Source: Flavobacterium chryseum
GTDB taxonomy: Bacteria > Bacteroidota > Bacteroidia > Flavobacteriales > Flavobacteriaceae
Direction of reading: 5' to 3'
Assembly: GCF_004362015.1 (NCBI RefSeq)
Contig: NZ_SNWW01000006.1
Span: forward strand, 248,001-312,000
DNA: 64,000 bases
Part shown: piece by piece, positions 59,700 to 64,000 of the stretch
Layout of the letters: every line of letters starts with the position of its first letter
Position numbering within the stretch: the first letter of the stretch is position 1
Notes under the pieces: generated by a model
What the model was told of the DNA's origin: nothing
Database searches by the model: none
The model's input: only the letters and a program-made list of their open reading frames with translations
Position numbers and translations under genes: made by a program

Positions 59700-61889
59700 C
59701 TACAGTATTTTATCTAAAGTAATTGGTAAGTCTCTTACGCGTTTTCCTGTGGCGTTAAAAACGGCATTTGCGATTGCGGGTGCCATTCCAACCAAAGCGG
59801 TTTCTCCAAGTCCTTTTGTTCCCATTGGGTTGCTTATTGGGTCTTTTTTATTGACGAAAAATACTTCCTGTTTTTCAATATCGGCATTTACCGGAACATG
59901 ATAATCAGCAAAATTATTATTGATCGGACGACCGAAACGATGGTCAATTTCTAAGGCTTCCATTAATCCCATTCCGATTCCGCCAACGGCTCCGCCAAAC
60001 ATTTGTCCGGCCGAAGTTTTTTGGTTAATTACAGTTCCAATATCAGCGCAGGAAACTACATGAGCAATTCTGATTTTACCTAAATTCTGATTCACCAATA
60101 CTTTTACAAAATGAACTGAGAACGAATAAATCGAATACTTTTTAGCTTCTTCCGTTCCTTTTGATTCTTTTTCTACAGCCAGTTCTTCTAGTTTATTATC
60201 GTTTAATAATGAAATTAAAGAAACCGTTTTACCGCTATTTTTTGAAGAAGTAATTGTCCCGTTAGCAAAAGTTAAATCTGTAACTGGGATATTTTTAAAA
60301 TTTTGATTTTCTGATGCAAGCCCAAGCGCTTTACTGATCAACAAATTACAGGCATCATGAACTGCAGAACCTACAGATGAAGTTGTTGCGGAACCACCTT
60401 GCGTTGGACCTTTTGGTAATCCGCTTTTACCCATTTCGATAACCACCTTTTCAGCAGGAATTCCGGTTATTTCAGCTCCAATTGCTGTCATCATAGTTGC
60501 CGTTCCCGGACCCATATCATTAACACTGCATTGTAAAACCAGTGTTCCGTCTACTAAAAATTTAGCTTTTACAGTACTTGTATTTCGGTATGAACCAAAA
60601 GTTCCAGTTCCCATTCCGTACCCTACAAGCCAATCACCTTCTTTAACGGTTCCTGGTTTATTGTTTCGGTTTTTCCAGCCAATACGTTCCATTCCCGCTT
60701 CGTAACAATCTAAAAGATATTTACTGCTCCAGGGCTTGTTTTGTTCCAGATCTTTTTCGGCATAATTACGTTTACGAAATTCAATCGGGTCCATATCTAA
60801 TTTATGGGCCAATTCATCCATGGCACTTTCTAAGGCAAAAGAACCAGTCGCTTCGCCCGGACCGCGCATCCAGATTGGTGTACAAGTATCTAAAGGAACA
60901 ATTCTGTATCTTGTAGAAACATTATCACAATTGTAAATAAATCGCGACATGTTTACAGTTCCTTCCATAAAATCTTCATAGCTAGAAGTCATGGCAACTG
61001 CTTCGTGTGTTAATCCGGTAAGTTTACCATCTTTTGTGGCACCCAGACCCATTTTTTGAATCGTATAAGGTCGAAAACCAACATTGGTGAACATTTGTTC
61101 TCTATGCAAAACCAGTTTTACTGGACGGTTTAGTTTTTTGGCTCCAATAAGTGCTGCAATTTCGTAAGGCCAGGTATGCAATCCCATTCCAAAAGCACCA
61201 CCAAGATATTCAGAATTTACCGAAACATCTTCTACAGGAATTCCAAAAACACCTGCCACACTTTTACGAGTTCCTTCTACACCCTGACTTTTGGTAAATA
61301 AACTCGGTTTGTTTCCCTCCCATTTTGCAATAATATTTGCCAACTCCATTGGGTTATGAACTTCTGTCGGAATTTTATATTCTTCTTCTAAAACAACCTC
61401 TGCATTTTTATAACCATCCTGAATACCTCTGTGGTAATCATTGCCTTTATCAGTATCTATTTTTTTCTCTTTGTCTTTCGCCTTATTAAGATCGGTGGTA
61501 TGTTCTTCTTTTAAATATTCGGCTTTAATGAGACTTGCTGCATATTGCATTCTTTCAAACGTATCCGCGATTACAAGCGCAATTGGCTGATCATAATACA
61601 ACACACTATCATCTTTAAAAACCTGAAGCGGCTGACCAAAATTGCGTTTATCTTTTGCCTTTTCGTATCCGGCCGGTTTATCTACATTAAGATGTGTAAT
61701 TACGGCTAATACTCCCGGCGCCCATTCGGCTTTTTTGGTATCGATCGATTTAATTCTTCCTTTTGCAATTGTACTTCCTACCAAACAGGCATAAACCACA
61801 CCAGGCGTTTTATACTCAGCAGAATATGTTGCAGAACCTGTTACTTTAGCAAATCCGTCAACTCTGTTTATATTACTTGTCTTGCTCAT
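59700..61889 (-). CDS. Molybdenum hydroxylase large subunit (aldehyde oxidase/xanthine dehydrogenase family)
   Basis: The protein has 729 residues. The N-terminus (RVDGFAKVTGSATYSAEY) is typical of the molybdopterin-binding subunit. Cofactor-binding stretches include GGAFGMGLHTWPYE, WMRGPGEATGSFALESAMDELA, GPTQGGSATTSS and the catalytic Glu in GTKGLGETALVG. It oxidises aldehydes or N-heterocycles with water as oxygen donor. It lies 7 nt after the FAD subunit gene and is closest in organisation to periplasmic PaoC/YagR. No XdhC/PaoD-type maturation chaperone is visible here. Confidence 0.94.
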   Translation of the reverse strand: MSKTSNINRVDGFAKVTGSATYSAEYKTPGVVYACLVGSTIAKGRIKSIDTKKAEWAPGVLAVITHLNVDKPAGYEKAKDKRNFGQPLQVFKDDSVLYYDQPIALVIADTFERMQYAASLIKAEYLKEEHTTDLNKAKDKEKKIDTDKGNDYHRGIQDGYKNAEVVLEEEYKIPTEVHNPMELANIIAKWEGNKPSLFTKSQGVEGTRKSVAGVFGIPVEDVSVNSEYLGGAFGMGLHTWPYEIAALIGAKKLNRPVKLVLHREQMFTNVGFRPYTIQKMGLGATKDGKLTGLTHEAVAMTSSYEDFMEGTVNMSRFIYNCDNVSTRYRIVPLDTCTPIWMRGPGEATGSFALESAMDELAHKLDMDPIEFRKRNYAEKDLEQNKPWSSKYLLDCYEAGMERIGWKNRNNKPGTVKEGDWLVGYGMGTGTFGSYRNTSTVKAKFLVDGTLVLQCSVNDMGPGTATMMTAIGAEITGIPAEKVVIEMGKSGLPKGPTQGGSATTSSVGSAVHDACNLLISKALGLASENQNFKNIPVTDLTFANGTITSSKNSGKTVSLISLLNDNKLEELAVEKESKGTEEAKKYSIYSFSVHFVKVLVNQNLGKIRIAHVVSCADIGTVINQKTSAGQMFGGAVGGIGMGLMEALEIDHRFGRPINNNFADYHVPVNADIEKQEVFFVNKKDPISNPMGTKGLGETALVGMAPAIANAVFNATGKRVRDLPITLDKIL

Positions 61890-61896
61890 AATCGAA

Positions 61897-62877
61897 TTAT
61901 TTAGATGCTGCTATGGTTAATGCTTCTTTGATAGCGTTGGGTCCCAGTTTCAATTTAAAATCATTGTCACCATAACTTTTTGCGCCTTTCATAGCCAAGT
62001 CTGCCGCTTGTTTAAAAACGGTTTCAGAAACTGTTTTTCCTTTCAAAAATTCTTCTGCTTCTGTTAGTCGCCAGGGTTTGTGGGCCACGCCGCCCATTGC
62101 AAGTCTAGCATTGTTTATCGTGTTGTTTTTAATATCTAAAGCAACGGCTACAGAGATTAATGCAAAGGCATAACTGCTTCGGTCACGAACTTTTAGATAA
62201 TGCACATTTTTGTTGAAATTATTATCTGCAATTTCGATTGAAGTTATAAGTTCTTTATTTTCAAGAGTATTGTCTTTTTCAGGCGTATTTCCCGGCAGAC
62301 GATGAAAATCTGTAAATTTAATTTGTCTTTTTCCTTTCGGACCTTCTACTAAAACAGTTGTGTCTAATGCAGCAAGTGCCACGCACATATCGCTCGGGTG
62401 AACGGCGATACAACTATCAGATGCACCAAAGATGGCATGCATTCTGTTGGAGCCTCCAATTGCTCCGCAGCCACTTTTAGGAACGCGTTTGTTGCAGGGC
62501 ATATCGGTATTATAAAAATACGGGCAACGTGTTCTTTGCAGCATATTGCCGCCAACGGTTGCCATATGTCGTATTTGCTGAGAAGCTCCGGCGGCTAATG
62601 CCAAAGCCAGCAAAGGATGTTTTTCTTTTATGGTCGCATCTTCTGCAACCTGACTGTTTTTTGCCAATGCACCTATAGAAACTTTTCCGGTCAGGAATTC
62701 GATTTTCTTTAAATCTAAATTTGTAATATCAACCAGTTTGTCCGGAGCAACGACATTTTTTTTCATCAAATCGACAAGGTTTGTTCCGCCGGCGATAAAC
62801 ATGGCTGAACTTTCTTTGCCCATACTCGAAACGGCTGAACCGGATGATAATGCTCTAATTATTTGAAAGTTTTTCAT
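61897..62877 (-). CDS. Molybdenum hydroxylase FAD/4Fe-4S subunit (PaoB/YagS type)
   Basis: The protein has 326 residues. The FAD-binding site is seen in AMFIAGGTNLVDLMK and ATVGGNMLQRTRC. The cysteines in RCPYFYNTDMPC and KSGCGAI match the extra 4Fe-4S cluster that marks PaoB relative to ordinary xanthine dehydrogenase FAD subunits. It passes electrons from the 2Fe-2S subunit to an acceptor. The start overlaps the 2Fe-2S subunit stop by 4 nt. Confidence 0.93.
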   Translation of the reverse strand: MKNFQIIRALSSGSAVSSMGKESSAMFIAGGTNLVDLMKKNVVAPDKLVDITNLDLKKIEFLTGKVSIGALAKNSQVAEDATIKEKHPLLALALAAGASQQIRHMATVGGNMLQRTRCPYFYNTDMPCNKRVPKSGCGAIGGSNRMHAIFGASDSCIAVHPSDMCVALAALDTTVLVEGPKGKRQIKFTDFHRLPGNTPEKDNTLENKELITSIEIADNNFNKNVHYLKVRDRSSYAFALISVAVALDIKNNTINNARLAMGGVAHKPWRLTEAEEFLKGKTVSETVFKQAADLAMKGAKSYGDNDFKLKLGPNAIKEALTIAASK

Positions 62878-63512
62878 AATTCCTTCCCTCCTTCCTTAAC
62901 TTCAGTAATAGCATCAACAATATTATGATAAGCTCCACATCTACAGATATTTCCGCTCATATATTCTTTAATTTCTTCTCTGCTGTTGGCGTGCCCTTCT
63001 TTAATACAGGCAATTCCCGACATAATTTGTCCGGGTGTACAATATCCGCATTGAAAACCATCATTTTTAATGAAAGCTTCCTGCATTGGATGTAGTTTTT
63101 TTCCTTTGGATAATCCTTCGATTGTAGTAATCTGTGCGTTTTGCTGCATTGATGCCAAAGTTAAACATGATAAGACTCTGGTTCCATTTACATGAACTGT
63201 GCAAGCACCACACTGACCGTGATCACAGCCTTTTTTAGTTCCTGTTAGCTGCAAATTTTCTCTAAGTAAATCTAGCAACGTAGTTCTTGGCTCTACATTG
63301 AGATTGTGTTTTGTGCCATTTATTTCTATAGAAAGCGGAACTGTTTCTAAATATTCAGCGATTTTTTCGTCCCATTTATTCTCTGAAGCCATCACCAAAG
63401 AAGGCGGTGTAAAGGCGAGAGCGGTAAAAAGTCCTGATTTTTTTATAAAGTCACGACGAGAATTCGAATCGTCCTCTGTTACTTTATTTGTGATTGTTCT
63501 TTTAGCAGCCAT
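62874..63512 (-). CDS. Molybdenum hydroxylase 2Fe-2S subunit with Tat signal (PaoA/YagT type)
   Basis: The protein has 212 residues. A twin-arginine signal (SRRDFIKKSGLFTALAF) shows export of the folded complex to the periplasm. The ferredoxin-type cluster is held by CDHGQCGAC and a further Cys in RVLSC. The second cluster is held by CGYC and CRC. First gene of the three-gene minus-strand operon, and the only subunit with a signal, so it should carry the others across, as in E. coli PaoABC. Confidence 0.95.
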   Translation of the reverse strand: MAAKRTITNKVTEDDSNSRRDFIKKSGLFTALAFTPPSLVMASENKWDEKIAEYLETVPLSIEINGTKHNLNVEPRTTLLDLLRENLQLTGTKKGCDHGQCGACTVHVNGTRVLSCLTLASMQQNAQITTIEGLSKGKKLHPMQEAFIKNDGFQCGYCTPGQIMSGIACIKEGHANSREEIKEYMSGNICRCGAYHNIVDAITEVKEGGKEL

Positions 63513-63605
63513 TCTATCTATATTAAATTAGCAAATCAATCTAAGTCATCCTAACAAATTTAACAATCTTATCTGACAAATAGTTATAAAATTCACACCA
63601 TATCC

Positions 63606-63620
63606 TTATTTAGAATAATT
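63606..63620. promoter_or_regulatory. Iron-box-like half site between the Pao operon and a cysteine desulfurase
   Basis: TTATTTAGAATAATT matches the left half of the element at 1285-1309. It lies in the divergent gap between two genes tied to Fe-S proteins. The second half is poorly kept, so this is weak. Confidence 0.3.
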
Positions 63621-63687
63621 TCAATTGATGAAAAATACGAGTAGGTTAAAATTCTAAATTGTATTTTTACAAGGCTAACTTTAATTT

Positions 63688-64000
63688 ATGTCTCCTCAAC
63701 AAATCATTTATCTCGATAATAATGCAACTACTCGCGTTGATGAACGTGTAGTAGAAGCTATGCTGCCGTATTTTACAGAAAATTATGCGAATGCCGGCAG
63801 TAGTCATTTAGCAGGATTGACCGTAAATGAAGCTGTCGAAAATGCTGCCTGGCAAACGGCAAATTTAATTGGCGCTAATGAAGATGAAATTATCTTTACT
63901 TCGGGAGCGACAGAGGCTATTAATTTAGCTATAAAAGGACTTTCAAATCAGGACAAAAAACATATAATTACGGTTGCCACCGAACACAAAGCAGTTTTAG
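63688..64000 (+). CDS. Cysteine desulfurase (NifS/IscS family), partial
   Basis: About 104 residues are visible before the window ends. The N-terminus ([20 protein letters not shown]) is the family signature. [28 protein letters not shown] and ATEHKAVL follow, the last near the PLP-binding His. The enzyme takes sulfur from cysteine for Fe-S cluster assembly or cofactors. ATG 63688 is used. It is divergent from the Fe-S-rich molybdenum hydroxylase genes. Which physiological class it belongs to cannot be told from this fragment. Confidence 0.92.
   Translation, partial: MSPQQIIYLDNNATTRVDERVVEAMLPYFTENYANAGSSHLAGLTVNEAVENAAWQTANLIGANEDEIIFTSGATEAINLAIKGLSNQDKKHIITVATEHKAVL

Overview
The window looks like a chromosomal segment of a Flavobacterium-type Bacteroidota species. 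The evidence is an AT-rich sequence, type IX secretion (T9SS) C-terminal sorting tails, SusC/SusD pairs, a reg_prop/Y_Y_Y hybrid two-component regulator, TAnnTTTG-type promoter elements without obvious Shine-Dalgarno sites, and many flavobacterial-style intergenic inverted repeats. No tRNA, rRNA, CRISPR array, phage or intact insertion sequence was seen. All family calls come from reading motifs, with no database search.

Layout. 1-1231: start of a siderophore-type TonB receptor (minus strand, runs off the left edge). 1474-5787: a stressosome operon, rsbR-rsbS-rsbT, then a switch-kinase/PP2C fusion and a histidine kinase whose N-terminus looks like a decayed RsbT. 6017-12422: a His/Cys-rich exported peptide, an ABC ATPase, a FhuA-type TonB receptor and two ABC-2 permeases, probably one metal or metallophore system. 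12517-14593: three small envelope genes.

14672-31716: a minus-strand set of large secreted enzymes: a metzincin protease, a GH16-like enzyme, a GH18 chitinase, a GH64 beta-1,3-glucanase and a GH16 laminarinase-like enzyme. Four of the five share CBM6, three have beta-gamma-crystallin, two have ricin-type modules, and all have T9SS tails. A membrane-spanning Y_Y_Y/LuxR-type regulator sits directly upstream. Together they read as a fungal or oomycete cell-wall attack kit (beta-glucan, chitin, protein).

32209-33404: a HAD phosphatase and a NUDIX hydrolase. 33567-56488: a polysaccharide utilisation locus for a glucuronate-containing polymer, with a DUF4861 protein, a LacI-type repressor, a YhcH-like protein, KDPG aldolase, an SDR (fructuronate-reductase-like), mannonate dehydratase, a secreted beta-helix protein that may be an unassigned lyase, a hybrid two-component regulator, SusC, SusD, GH88 and two GH2 enzymes. 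The expected logic is cleavage outside, SusCD import, GH88/GH2 removal of uronates in the periplasm, then uxuA/eda-type catabolism. Uronate isomerase, KDG kinase and a sugar importer are not in the window.

56551-64000: a DUF2911 protein, a lipoprotein, a serine hydrolase, a three-subunit molybdenum hydroxylase (PaoABC type) and the start of a cysteine desulfurase. Intergenic spaces, above all from 17.5 to 59.7 kb, hold at least five families of inverted repeats, several nested inside one another.
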